Source: Bacteroides acidifaciens
GTDB lineage: Bacteria > Bacteroidota > Bacteroidia > Bacteroidales > Bacteroidaceae
Direction: 5' to 3'
DNA length: 64,000 nt
Assembly (NCBI RefSeq): GCF_024623065.1
Contig: NZ_JANJZR010000015.1
Coordinates: 1 to 64,000 of the forward strand
The first letter of the stretch is position 1; the number at the start of each line of letters is the position of its first letter. Below are positions 35,917 through 45,147 of the stretch, in pieces. The position numbers were made by a program, and so were the translations under genes. Below the pieces are notes generated by a model. The model saw nothing but the letters and a program-made list of their open reading frames with translations. It ran no database searches and was not told where the DNA came from.

Positions 35917-36108
35917 CCCCGGACGATTCGCCTTTGGTCCCGGTCGGGAACCTTGCCAGTTATAACAGGCACGCGGGCTTGCCCGCCTGCCACGGAACAG
36001 AGGGAGTGGGGAGCCTAATACCCCACCTGCCTTACGTCGGCGGGAAGGGTGTCCTTTGGAACAGCAAGCTGGGACACGGTGGATTGACCGAAATAACACG
36101 AAAACAAT
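35917..36108. other. candidate oriT: three hairpins before the relaxase gene
   Basis: This 192-bp gap has GCGGGC tt GCCCGC (35973-35986), GTGGGG n9 CCCCAC (36006-36026) and GTGTCC n17 GGACAC (36049-36077), all without an intervening gene. MobV-type relaxases are commonly encoded next to their oriT, and such inverted repeats are typical. The nic site cannot be named from this sequence. Confidence 0.55.
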
Positions 36109-37566
36109 ATGGCAAATGCAAAACAAGTGCTCGACGTTCAGGTGTCGAAAGGCATCACCACCGCCCAAAGCAACGAGCATCAGCGTAACCGTAGCGAAAA
36201 GGCGGAAAAGTACGCCATGAAAAAAGGCAACTACGATCCGACGCGCAAACAGTTGAACTTCGAGATTGCTCCCGGTGGTAAAATACGCCCCATAGACACG
36301 AGTCGGAGCATTCCCGAACGCATGGCCGACATCTTGAAACATCGTGGCATCAAGGACCCCAATGAGGGGCTGGTGGAGCCGAAATACCGCACGGTCGTGA
36401 ACATCATCTTCGGAGGTTCGCGAGAGCGGATGCACGAGCTGGCGTTCGGCACGCAGCAGGTGGATTTTGAGGAGGGCGCGGACAATTCACGCATCAAAAG
36501 GAAAGGCGACATCGAACGCTGGGCGAAAGATGTCTATTCGTTCGTGAGCCGCAGATACGGCGAGCTGAATATAGCCGCCTTCATTGTACATCTGGACGAG
36601 CTGAACCCGCACGTCCACTGTACGCTTCTGCCAATCAAGGACGGCAAGTTTGCGTACAAGGAGATATTCGCCGGAAAGGACAAGTTCGAGTACAGCGAAC
36701 GGATGAAACAGCTCCATACCGACTTTTTCGCCGAAGTCAATACGAAATGGGGAATGTCGAGAGGACGGAGTATCGCCGAGACCGGCGCACGGCACCGCAC
36801 GACCGAGGAATACCGCCGTATGCTGTCGGAGGAATGCACGACTATGGAGGAACGGATTGGCCGTCATCAGGAAGTGTTGTCCTCCCTGCAATCGGAAATC
36901 CGGCTGGCAGAACGCAGGGTAAAAGGTCTTACGACGATGGTAGAGAACCTCGAAAAGGCGAAAGCCGAAAAGGAGGCGCAGCTATCGGCAGCCGAAAGCG
37001 ACCTGAAAGCGAACAAGGGGGATGCAGTGCAATTGGCCGTGCAGGTTCAAGGTTTGGAGAAAGAGCTGCAAGGAATCACCCGGCAACTGGCAGACAAACA
37101 AGGCAAGTTGCAGGCGGCTGACCGACAACTCGCCGACCTGAAAGAGAACATGAGTGCCATTGAGGAACGCACGGAAGAACTCAAGGAAGAAGCCTACCGG
37201 TATTCGCACGACGTACACTCCAAAGTGGACAACCTGTTAAAGGATGCCCTGTTGGAAAGTGTGGTCAGCGAGTTCCGGAACGTGTCGGCACAGATGGGCG
37301 TGTCAGAACGGCAACTGTTTGACGGTACACTCGTACAGTCCATCGCGGAACAGGGTACGGAAGTCATGCACTGCGCTACGATGCTCTTTCTCGGCATGGT
37401 CGATGATGCCACCACGTTTGCCGAAACACATGGCGGCGGAGGCGGCGGAAGCGACCTTAAATGGGGGCGCGACGATGATGAAGACAACCGGGCGTGGGCG
37501 CTCCGCTGCATGAGGATGGCAAGTCGTATGATGCGTCCGAGCATCGGCAAAAAGTCCAAGCGGTAA
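36109..37566 (+). CDS. MobV-family relaxase
   Basis: 485 aa. The N-terminal half holds the Pre/Mob relaxase domain with motif III H161-L-D-E-L-N-P-H168-V-H170, matching HxDExxPHxH of MobV proteins. From about residue 240 to 365 there is a long coiled coil (repeats of Leu/Glu/Lys), and the C-terminal tail has a Gly-rich run (GGGGGGS) and a basic end. It nicks at oriT and pilots the transferred strand. The upstream 192-bp structured region is the likely oriT. Confidence 0.93.
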   Translation: MANAKQVLDVQVSKGITTAQSNEHQRNRSEKAEKYAMKKGNYDPTRKQLNFEIAPGGKIRPIDTSRSIPERMADILKHRGIKDPNEGLVEPKYRTVVNIIFGGSRERMHELAFGTQQVDFEEGADNSRIKRKGDIERWAKDVYSFVSRRYGELNIAAFIVHLDELNPHVHCTLLPIKDGKFAYKEIFAGKDKFEYSERMKQLHTDFFAEVNTKWGMSRGRSIAETGARHRTTEEYRRMLSEECTTMEERIGRHQEVLSSLQSEIRLAERRVKGLTTMVENLEKAKAEKEAQLSAAESDLKANKGDAVQLAVQVQGLEKELQGITRQLADKQGKLQAADRQLADLKENMSAIEERTEELKEEAYRYSHDVHSKVDNLLKDALLESVVSEFRNVSAQMGVSERQLFDGTLVQSIAEQGTEVMHCATMLFLGMVDDATTFAETHGGGGGGSDLKWGRDDDEDNRAWALRCMRMASRMMRPSIGKKSKR

Positions 37567-37619
37567 ATGGCGGATAATCCCGTAAATAAATCAAATGTAT
37601 AACATAAAATCATCAATAT

Positions 37620-39113
37620 ATGACGAAACAAATCATTTTTATTTTTGCGCTATTTTGCTCGATGCAGACATGGGCAAATAGCCAACCCAAACAAGAGGAC
37701 ACTGTACGATACACGTCCCATCATGTTGTCACTGAACAGCTCCAATCAATGCCGCCGGCTTATCTCGACGGAGTGGTACTTCCGGCTCGCGGAAGCGGCA
37801 ACTGGTTTGTCAGCATTGCCGGAGGCACGACCGCTTTTCTCGGCACCCCGCTCGGTTGTGAGGACTTGTTCGGGCGGATGAAACCCTCGTACAGCCTCGC
37901 TGTCGGCAAGTGGTTCACGCCGTCTGTCGGCGCACGGATAAATTACAGCGGCCTGCAGTTCAAGGACGCCCGGCTATCCACACAGGACTATCACCACATC
38001 CATGCGGATCTGCTATGGAATGTGCTCGGTTACGGGTACGCCCGGCAAGAACAGGTGCGCTGGAGCCTTGCACCCTTTGCGGGTGTCGGGCTACTACACC
38101 ACGCTACCAACGGGCACAATCCGTTCGCTATTTCCTATGGCGTACAAGGACAGTATCGTATCAACAGCCGGTTAAGCGCCATGTTGGAACTCTCAAGCAT
38201 GACCACATTCCAGGACTTCGACGGGTATGGCAGGGCGAACCGTCTCGGCGACCACATGGTGTCGCTCTCGGCAGGGTTCACGTTCCACATCGGGCAGACC
38301 GGATGGAAGCGTGCGATAGACGCCACGCCCTACATCCGCAGGAACGAATGGCTCACGGACTACACGAACTTCCTGTCGGAGGAGAACAACCGTTCCAAGG
38401 GGCGTATCGATCAGGACAGGCGGACGCTTGCCGAATTGAAGAAGATACTGGAAATAGAAGGTCTGCTCGACACGTACAGCCAACTGTTCGGGAGCGAGGA
38501 TGCCACCGGACGCCAATATCCCGTGAACAATTACAGTGGATTAAATTCACTCCGGGCAAGGTTGAAAAACAGGCATTGGGACGGGAAGTCGCTTCTTGAG
38601 GGCGAGTATTCATACGGAGATACACGGACGGACACCCTGACGGCTGCTAATCGAAACAGCACGTCCGGCATCAATGAAAACGGAGGCGGGAACGGCAATC
38701 TTTCCGATACCGATACCATATTCACGTCTGGAAGATATGCCTCCCTTGCATCTGACGGAAGCGAATGTATTGGCTCTCCCGTATATTTCTTTTTCTCCCT
38801 CAATTCGAACAGACTGACGGATGCTTCGCAAATGCTCAATCTTGATGAATTGGCACGGGTAGCAAAGAAACACGGGGTGGCGGTGATGGTGACAGGTGCG
38901 GCGGACAGTTCAACAGGCACGGCAGACATCAACGAATCATTGAGTGCATCACGCGCCGCCTACATTGCCGATGAATTGAAGCATAGAGGAATCCCGTATG
39001 ACCGCATAACACAGACAGGCAAGGGCGGTATCAGCGACTATGTACCGATAGAAGCCAACCGCCATACGAAAGTGGAACTGTTCTTTCTTGAAACGACAAA
39101 AACAACGAAATAA
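37620..39113 (+). CDS. OmpA-like outer-membrane protein
   Basis: 497 aa. A signal peptide (MTKQIIFIFALFCSMQTWA) leads into a beta-barrel-like N-terminal part (about 50-230) and a linker. The C-terminal OmpA/peptidoglycan-binding domain (about 370-490) has YFFFSLNSNRLTD and the RHTKVELFF end motif. It ties the outer membrane to peptidoglycan. The gene ends the mobilization block and is closed by a strong terminator at 39130. The TOMM cargo region begins behind it. Confidence 0.88.
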   Translation: MTKQIIFIFALFCSMQTWANSQPKQEDTVRYTSHHVVTEQLQSMPPAYLDGVVLPARGSGNWFVSIAGGTTAFLGTPLGCEDLFGRMKPSYSLAVGKWFTPSVGARINYSGLQFKDARLSTQDYHHIHADLLWNVLGYGYARQEQVRWSLAPFAGVGLLHHATNGHNPFAISYGVQGQYRINSRLSAMLELSSMTTFQDFDGYGRANRLGDHMVSLSAGFTFHIGQTGWKRAIDATPYIRRNEWLTDYTNFLSEENNRSKGRIDQDRRTLAELKKILEIEGLLDTYSQLFGSEDATGRQYPVNNYSGLNSLRARLKNRHWDGKSLLEGEYSYGDTRTDTLTAANRNSTSGINENGGGNGNLSDTDTIFTSGRYASLASDGSECIGSPVYFFFSLNSNRLTDASQMLNLDELARVAKKHGVAVMVTGAADSSTGTADINESLSASRAAYIADELKHRGIPYDRITQTGKGGISDYVPIEANRHTKVELFFLETTKTTK

Positions 39114-39129
39114 TACATACGATTAACTG

Positions 39130-39169
39130 AAAGAAGAGTGCTGTTTCTTTCGATTCGGCACTCTTCTTT
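39130..39169 (+). terminator. terminator behind the OmpA-like gene
   Basis: AAAGAAGAGTGC / GCACTCTTCTTT, a perfect 12-bp stem with a 16-nt loop. Confidence 0.85.
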
Positions 39170-39202
39170 GAAACGGGAAATTCAACTATTTATATAGTTT
39201 TT

Positions 39203-39764
39203 TTACAGCCATCTCATTTCAGTGATTTCATGTGGTTTTCCACAAACCGTTAGTCGTGCCCACGCTACAATTCTCCAAGGACGTCCTTCTTTTCTTCCTA
39301 TGACAAATGAATAGAATTCGTCTGTTCCGGAAATAAGACCATATACATCTTTGTTCAATTCAATCTGACAATCTACTATCAGTTCAGCAAAAATTCTCTC
39401 TCTTTGAAATATTTCACATATAATGTTTTTGGATTCTCTCATCCCTTTCAAATGCTTCTTTATTTTCGTATCTATACGCTCTGTCATTAATGGCAAGATG
39501 ACAGACATAACGTCTGCCTTGTTCGCCTTTACTATAAAACAAAGCCATTTTACAGCCGGAAAATTTTGAGCTTATGGCCCATTTCTCATGTGGAACTTCA
39601 GTATAAGATATTTTACCCGGAACATAAGGTACAGGTATTGCACATGGAAATTGTTCGTACCAAATGGTTTTTAACATGTAATCGGAGACGAGGCGGTCCT
39701 TGTCATTTGTATCTCCGCATTGATGTTCGAAAGGATATAACCATGCAGGAATGTCGTTACCCAT
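39203..39764 (-). pseudogene. unknown gene, apparently frameshifted
   Basis: Two minus-strand frames overlap. The first reads from 39764 (MGNDIPAWLYPFEH) to a TGA at 39414. The second, open from 39508, continues with QRERIFAELIVDCQIELNKDVYG to 39203. They overlap in 39414-39508, and a single 1-nt indel there would give one protein of about 185 aa. Both halves have ordinary coding composition. I do not recognise the family. The gene sits at the left border of the AT-rich cargo. Confidence 0.45.
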
Positions 39765-39919
39765 ATAAATATACGAAAAATAACTGATAATTCAATATAG
39801 CGTCTAAGGTTTTTGCACAGGCTCTCGGGTGCTTACAAGAAAAATGCATTAATCCTCAGAAATTTATAATCTATATCTGTGATGTTGAATAATTTATAGT
39901 ATAATTATTGTTATTATTA

Positions 39920-42073
39920 TTAAAATGTAAGTACTACACCAAAATACCAAGTTTTTAAAGAATGATATTTTTTATAAATACTGGAATAGTCTGAATAATA
40001 ATACAATTCATTAGTTTCATTTTTAGTATTCAATATATTATTTATTGATAAATATACAGTTAATGTACATGTTTTGAAGGTCATGTATTTTGACATAGAT
40101 AAATCCAATCTGTTATATGCTCTATTTTGAAATTCTTCTAATTGACTATATATAGGTTCATATGCCTTTGCTTCAGAATTCCAACGAGAAGAAAGTACCG
40201 GATAATGCAGGTTATAACTTCCAGGACGTCCTATATACATAAGACCGATTGAGAACAATTTAGGATTACTATATGTAATTGATGGTTTCAAAAAATATAA
40301 AAAATTATGTCCTCCTTTATATTTTGTTCCATTTACATTCGCTTCTTGTTTGATTGTTGAATTAGATAAAGATATAGTAAGATAATTCCATAAAGTTTGC
40401 GATATTGAGAATTCAACCCCCAAAGTCTGAGTCTTATTTATAGTGTAATAAAAGTCAATGTCTCGTTCTCCACTTTCTTGCTTATAGTATAATGCCGATT
40501 GAATCTTAGTTTGTCTATTTTCATATATATAGTCCAAAGAAACTTGTTTGCTCTTCAATAATCTGTATTTTAAATTATAATAATCAGGCTGTGTGTAATT
40601 ATGATAATGTCCAGCACTTAAAATCAATGTATGATTATTAGCAGGTACATACTTTAGGCTATATTGAAAACTAGTGTATTGTTTTTGTTTATTGATTGGT
40701 ATGTTTGTTCTAGCTCCTATTGACATAGAAACTCTTTTATGTATATCCCAATTCACATAAAAATATGGTTCAAGTATATAATTTGAAACTATTGTATCTT
40801 GATTATAGGTAGGAGATTCCTTATTCATCGCATAATAATACAACGGAACTTTATTTTTTACCAAAGTATTCTGGTTATCTAAACTTACCCCTGTTTGAAA
40901 AGTTATTTTTTTTGTAATATCTGTTTTATAATCTATTGACGCATAATGGGAATAGTCTTTTGAGTTCAAAATATTATTTCCAAATAGCACTTCTTTTTTT
41001 TCGTAATTATACCCATGATTAATTTTAAACATCCCTTTTTTAAAAAATATAACAAAATTGTTAACAGAGAAATATCTTAATCCATTAGATTTAAGATTTC
41101 CCTGGTAAGCTAACATTGCAGATGTACCATTATAATTCTCGCTCATAAAGTAATTATAAGAATTAAAATACATTTTATCATTAAGAGTATATCGAAAATT
41201 TATACCCACATCTTTTGTATCATAACTTTTCATATCAGGCAAACTCTTAGTGTTTATTTTTTTTAGCAAATATGAATTTTGCCAATTTCCATAAATTTGA
41301 ATAAAAGTAGATTTTCCTTGTAACTTTTGCCCCATTGAAAAGCCAATATTTCCAATCCCTGCTGAAAGTTGATATGTGTTTTTGCTAATTTTCTTAATAG
41401 TTGATATATCTATTATCCCCCCTGAAGCATTGCCAGTTATTAAAGGAGGATTGGATGGATATACAGTTTGTACGTCTATCATCTCAGGATTAAAAATACT
41501 AAAAAAACCAATGTTATTTAAACTTGAAGCTCTTACTGGGCGATAAATTGGTACGCCATTGTATATAACTCTTGAACGATCAGAACTGCTTCCACGCAGA
41601 GATGGATTTGCGCTTTCATCACTATTGGTAGAAGCAGGCATATTAATTATGGCTTTTAAAGGATCGGCTTGAGATATAGGATTCATATATATATCTAAAC
41701 TGCTGAGTTTTTCTGTCGAAAATTGCTCTGATATTGGAGTAGTCCCTGCAATAACAACTTCATCTAAAAGTACAGGGTCGGCATTTAATGTTATGATATT
41801 CTTTGAATCCTCTTCCAATTCAACAGCCGGAATTCTTTTATTCTGGTAGCCAATAAATGTTATAATGAGGGTGTCATTATCATATGTATAAGGAATAGAA
41901 AAATACCCATTCAAATCACTTATTGCACCATTATGAGGATTTGATTTAAAGTAAACATTAGCAGCAAATATAGGCAAATTCCTCTCATCCACCACTGTCC
42001 CTGATATTTCTTGCGCATTTACAATTTTTGCTAAAGTAAAAACTGTAATTAATGATATAAATAATTTCTTCAT
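39920..42073 (-). CDS. TonB-dependent outer-membrane receptor in TOMM operon
   Basis: 717 aa. The signal peptide MKKLFISLITVFTLAKIVNA is followed by a CarboxypepD_reg-like domain (about 22-105, GTVVDERNLPIFAANVYF), a plug (about 105-235, PSLRGSSSDRSRVIYNGVPI) and a barrel ending in aromatic Phe (VVLTF). It has no SusD partner next to it. As the last gene of the TOMM operon it may export, import or recognise the modified peptide, or serve producer immunity. Its AT-rich make-up matches the rest of the operon and not the surrounding element. Confidence 0.92.
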   Translation of the reverse strand: MKKLFISLITVFTLAKIVNAQEISGTVVDERNLPIFAANVYFKSNPHNGAISDLNGYFSIPYTYDNDTLIITFIGYQNKRIPAVELEEDSKNIITLNADPVLLDEVVIAGTTPISEQFSTEKLSSLDIYMNPISQADPLKAIINMPASTNSDESANPSLRGSSSDRSRVIYNGVPIYRPVRASSLNNIGFFSIFNPEMIDVQTVYPSNPPLITGNASGGIIDISTIKKISKNTYQLSAGIGNIGFSMGQKLQGKSTFIQIYGNWQNSYLLKKINTKSLPDMKSYDTKDVGINFRYTLNDKMYFNSYNYFMSENYNGTSAMLAYQGNLKSNGLRYFSVNNFVIFFKKGMFKINHGYNYEKKEVLFGNNILNSKDYSHYASIDYKTDITKKITFQTGVSLDNQNTLVKNKVPLYYYAMNKESPTYNQDTIVSNYILEPYFYVNWDIHKRVSMSIGARTNIPINKQKQYTSFQYSLKYVPANNHTLILSAGHYHNYTQPDYYNLKYRLLKSKQVSLDYIYENRQTKIQSALYYKQESGERDIDFYYTINKTQTLGVEFSISQTLWNYLTISLSNSTIKQEANVNGTKYKGGHNFLYFLKPSITYSNPKLFSIGLMYIGRPGSYNLHYPVLSSRWNSEAKAYEPIYSQLEEFQNRAYNRLDLSMSKYMTFKTCTLTVYLSINNILNTKNETNELYYYSDYSSIYKKYHSLKTWYFGVVLTF

Positions 42074-42167
42074 AATATATTGTTGTTGAATGGATATAGC
42101 TAATTTGAAATTCTGAAACAGGTAATATAATATTAAGAACCTTATTCCAGAATTTCAAAGAGATTTT

Positions 42168-42956
42168 TTACAACTTAGACTTATTGTACTTTAGAGTATA
42201 ATTATCGGGATATTCTAATAGTCCTAACTCAATGTATTTTTTTGCTTGTTTCATATTGTTTTTTTTTATATAATAATTTGTCAGTAATTCATAGCTCTCT
42301 TGTCTGCCCCAGGAAGGTAAATAAGGATTGGCAATTTTTTGTATAGAAGAAATAGAAAGAGCTTTCAATGCATATTCTTCAACCTTATTTCCTCCACCAT
42401 AGGTTTCGGGAGTATAATAATCATTATTAGCCAAGACATAGTATACTCTTGGATTGTTATCATCAAGTTTTAAAGCACGCTCAATATAATCAGTTGCACT
42501 TTTAGACGCTTGAATTACTTTTGGAAATTTTAAAAACTGACATGAGAAACTGTGTAACATTGAAAGCAGGGCACAATCTTCCGAATTCTTTTTCTTTATT
42601 GATTCTAATGCGTCAATACCTTTCTTTAATTCTTCGTAAGATTTACCTGTTTCACTTTTTTTTAAATAAAATATACTACAGTAATAATGAGTATATCCTT
42701 TCCAATATAGGAAAATAGAATTATTGCTTTTGTGATACAATGATGAAAATTCATCAATAAGTGATAACATTTTTGAGTTGTTTTGTTCAACAAATGAATT
42801 CATAAAAGCATCCATTATTCTATTATGAACATTCTGTTCTTCTTGTGTTTCCACACAAATTTGATCATTCATGTAAAAACATACGCTAGTAGTGGCATAG
42901 GAGCTCTGAAATACTACACTTAGTGCAATAATTGAAATTAATAATAGAGACTTCAT
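42168..42956 (-). CDS. periplasmic TPR-like protein in TOMM operon
   Basis: 262 aa with signal peptide MKSLLLISIIALSVVFQSSY. Helical repeat units are visible: SATDYIERALKLDDNNPRVYYVLANNDYY, KVEEYALKALSIS and QAKKYIELGLLEYPDNYTLKY, which resemble tetratricopeptide repeats. It lies between the regulator gene and the TonB-dependent receptor on the same strand. A chaperone-like or bridging role between the ABC exporter and the receptor is a guess from position. No enzymatic motif seen. Confidence 0.8.
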   Translation of the reverse strand: MKSLLLISIIALSVVFQSSYATTSVCFYMNDQICVETQEEQNVHNRIMDAFMNSFVEQNNSKMLSLIDEFSSLYHKSNNSIFLYWKGYTHYYCSIFYLKKSETGKSYEELKKGIDALESIKKKNSEDCALLSMLHSFSCQFLKFPKVIQASKSATDYIERALKLDDNNPRVYYVLANNDYYTPETYGGGNKVEEYALKALSISSIQKIANPYLPSWGRQESYELLTNYYIKKNNMKQAKKYIELGLLEYPDNYTLKYNKSKL

Positions 42957-42985
42957 TTTTTTTAATTTAAATGGTTAAACATATG

Positions 42986-43270
42986 TTATAAATTTATATA
43001 GCTTTTCAAGTTTTCAACATATTGCTCAAAAGCCAATTTCCCTTGTTCTGTTATGAAGCACATCGTTTGAGGACGTTTACCAACAAATTCTTTTTGTATG
43101 CATATATAATTAGCCTTTTGTAATTTGCTAAGTTGGATACTAAGATTCCCTGAGGTTGCATGACACGTTTCAAGTAGATAAGTAAAATCAGCTTTTTCTG
43201 CATTTAAAAGAATTGACATTATAGCCAATCTCAATTCAGAATGAAGTAGCGGATTTAATTCTTTTAGCAT
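42986..43270 (-). CDS. winged-helix transcriptional regulator in TOMM operon
   Basis: The ATG at 43270 (MLKELNPLLHSELRLAIMSILL) gives 94 aa; a longer in-frame reading overlaps the upstream gene and is rejected. The frame reads as a compact winged helix of the HTH_34/ArsR-MarR-like type: LHSELRLAIMSILL, GNLSIQLSKLQKANYICIQKEFVGKRP. ATG and the upstream stop overlap (ATGCTAA), so translation is coupled to the membrane protein. Such pairs (DUF membrane protein plus HTH_34) are frequent in Bacteroidetes. It may control this operon. Confidence 0.8.
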   Translation of the reverse strand: MLKELNPLLHSELRLAIMSILLNAEKADFTYLLETCHATSGNLSIQLSKLQKANYICIQKEFVGKRPQTMCFITEQGKLAFEQYVENLKSYINL

Positions 43271-43857
43271 AACCTTTTGTATTTTATATATATTCCTGGA
43301 ACAATCATACAAGCTATAGCCCAAATTGCATACGTTAATGGTATAATGTGTGGAATATTGATAAATGTAATAAATGAAACAACAAATCCTCCAAAGCCTG
43401 AAACTACTACATACTTTGCATTTAAAACTAAACCTGATATTGCAACACCGATAGATACTATCAATAATTCAATAAATGGGATAATGCTATACAATAATTC
43501 GGAACCATTAAAATGATATGACACCCCGATAAACACTGGTGTTAAAACACAGAAAATGCAACAAGTTATCCATATATATTTTAATATCTTGTCGACATAA
43601 GTAAATAGTTTTTCCTTATGCTTCAATCCTTTATTCCAGACACAACCAATAACGGGTATAATGAACCAAGCAAAATTGCAAAGATGATTGTTTATAAATA
43701 AATTAAGTATAGTTACAATTATAGATGCTGAGAGAATAGATACTCCCCATACTATAAATTGATTCCCACCTCCAACAACAATATTTCTCCGAGTGTTTCT
43801 GATCATTTGTATTATTAGTTCAATACTCTCAGTTTCATTTAATTTCTTATTTTCCAT
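43264..43857 (-). CDS. membrane protein paired with the winged-helix regulator
   Basis: 197 aa with about six membrane segments (VWGVSILSASIIVTILNLF, FAWFIIPVIGCVW, YIWITCCIFCVLTPVFIGV, LLYSIIPFIELLIVSIGVAISGLVL, VVVSGFGGFVVSFITF, YAIWAIACMIVPGIYI). The cytoplasmic N-terminus is charged (ELIIQMIRNTRRNIV). It overlaps the regulator gene downstream. It could be a sensor or an immunity protein for the peptide, but neither role is shown. Confidence 0.75.
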   Translation of the reverse strand: MENKKLNETESIELIIQMIRNTRRNIVVGGGNQFIVWGVSILSASIIVTILNLFINNHLCNFAWFIIPVIGCVWNKGLKHKEKLFTYVDKILKYIWITCCIFCVLTPVFIGVSYHFNGSELLYSIIPFIELLIVSIGVAISGLVLNAKYVVVSGFGGFVVSFITFINIPHIIPLTYAIWAIACMIVPGIYIKYKRLC

Positions 43858-43914
43858 AATGAATTCTTTTATTTGTAAAACAATTTATTTTATAAAGTAA
43901 TGTGACAAATAAAA

Positions 43915-44424
43915 TTATATATTTAGTATATCCTTAAAATCAATTAATCGTATTAATAAAATAATAAGAATACTCCATAATATGAAATGAATATACCAAG
44001 CAAAACTAAACATGTATTTATTAATTAATGAACGATAAACATTCAAACTTTGTGGGCTTGAGTTTATTATTTTATTTTTATAAATTACATATGCAAAGAC
44101 ATAATCTGAAAAGAATGGATTAGTTTCACATATTAACTGAAAAAAATATACTGCAAACAACATCTTCATCATATTATAATTAATAAATAAAAGCAATATA
44201 CTAAGTCCCAAGATTGTCGTTAGCGAACCAGAAAGAATAATAGCACAATGTTTAATAATACTTGTTGGCCACTTATATCGAATATAAAAATGCGGTACAG
44301 GTTGACATGAGACTCCCATGCTATAAATAGGTATATTAAATATCTTCAGAACTATATAATGTCCTAATTCGTGAAGAAATATAATTATCAAGGAAAAAAG
44401 CAATAATTGAATAATCTCAATCAT
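43915..44424 (-). CDS. M50/site-2-type membrane metalloprotease in TOMM operon
   Basis: 169 aa with four or five membrane helices. The zinc motif H18-E19-L-G-H22 lies in the first helix and N102-P103-F-F-S-D107 in a later one, the HExxH plus NPxxxD pair of site-2 protease-like M50 peptidases. It lies four bp behind the exporter permease. The obvious proposal is leader removal from the TOMM precursor, or immunity as with CAAX-type proteases in some bacteriocin operons. Sequence does not decide between them. Confidence 0.85.
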   Translation of the reverse strand: MIEIIQLLLFSLIIIFLHELGHYIVLKIFNIPIYSMGVSCQPVPHFYIRYKWPTSIIKHCAIILSGSLTTILGLSILLLFINYNMMKMLFAVYFFQLICETNPFFSDYVFAYVIYKNKIINSSPQSLNVYRSLINKYMFSFAWYIHFILWSILIILLIRLIDFKDILNI

Positions 44425-44428
44425 AAGT

Positions 44429-45142
44429 TTATCTTTTTACTTCAATTTTTTTAATCAAAATGATAAAAACGCATACCGGAATAACAGCCCATGGAAGTAT
44501 TGACCAGTCATATATTCCATATCTAATAATATTTAGGATACCATTTAAAGGTAGAATATCCCCCATAGTTTTGATAACAACGCTGATATCTCCTACAGAA
44601 TAAAAAACATCACTGACAAAAATAGTTAATAAATAAACAATATGTACAATGCTTTTTTCTGACTCCATCCGTATGTTAATAAAATAAAGAACAAGCCCGA
44701 TAAAAGAAAATAGGGTAAGTCCTATTAATAAACCACTAATAGCATTAACTATATCCATAGGCGTTATCGTACAGTCAAAAAACACGATTCCTATCGCATA
44801 CATAAGGGCTATGATAACCATTAAATTAATTATCTTTGCCACAACTATACTCATCATATAAAATAACACACTAAAAGGCATTTTTCGTATGTACTTTATC
44901 ATTCCAGACATATAAAACCTTTTCACACTCTGACCAATGGAAAATATTCCTTCACTCGCTATGGTCATTCCAATGACACCCGTTAACATGAAATTTGAAT
45001 AATCAACGTTAACATTACCCCATAGTGATGTCATTATCACAAACAAGAATATAGGAAAAACTACAGAAAAGAAGATAGCTTGCCTTACATGTAGATATTC
45101 TACTATTCTATAATATACAAGACTAAAAAAGACTTTTATCAT
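44429..45142 (-). CDS. ABC-2-type exporter permease in TOMM operon
   Basis: 237 aa with about six membrane helices, starting with VRQAIFFSVVFPIFLFVIM, typical of ABC-2 permeases. It lies 5 bp behind the ATPase gene and must form a half-transporter with it. SagH/SagI in streptolysin S clusters play the same role. Export of the mature peptide over the inner membrane is the natural proposal. Confidence 0.88.
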   Translation of the reverse strand: MIKVFFSLVYYRIVEYLHVRQAIFFSVVFPIFLFVIMTSLWGNVNVDYSNFMLTGVIGMTIASEGIFSIGQSVKRFYMSGMIKYIRKMPFSVLFYMMSIVVAKIINLMVIIALMYAIGIVFFDCTITPMDIVNAISGLLIGLTLFSFIGLVLYFINIRMESEKSIVHIVYLLTIFVSDVFYSVGDISVVIKTMGDILPLNGILNIIRYGIYDWSILPWAVIPVCVFIILIKKIEVKR

Positions 45143-45147
45143 AATTC

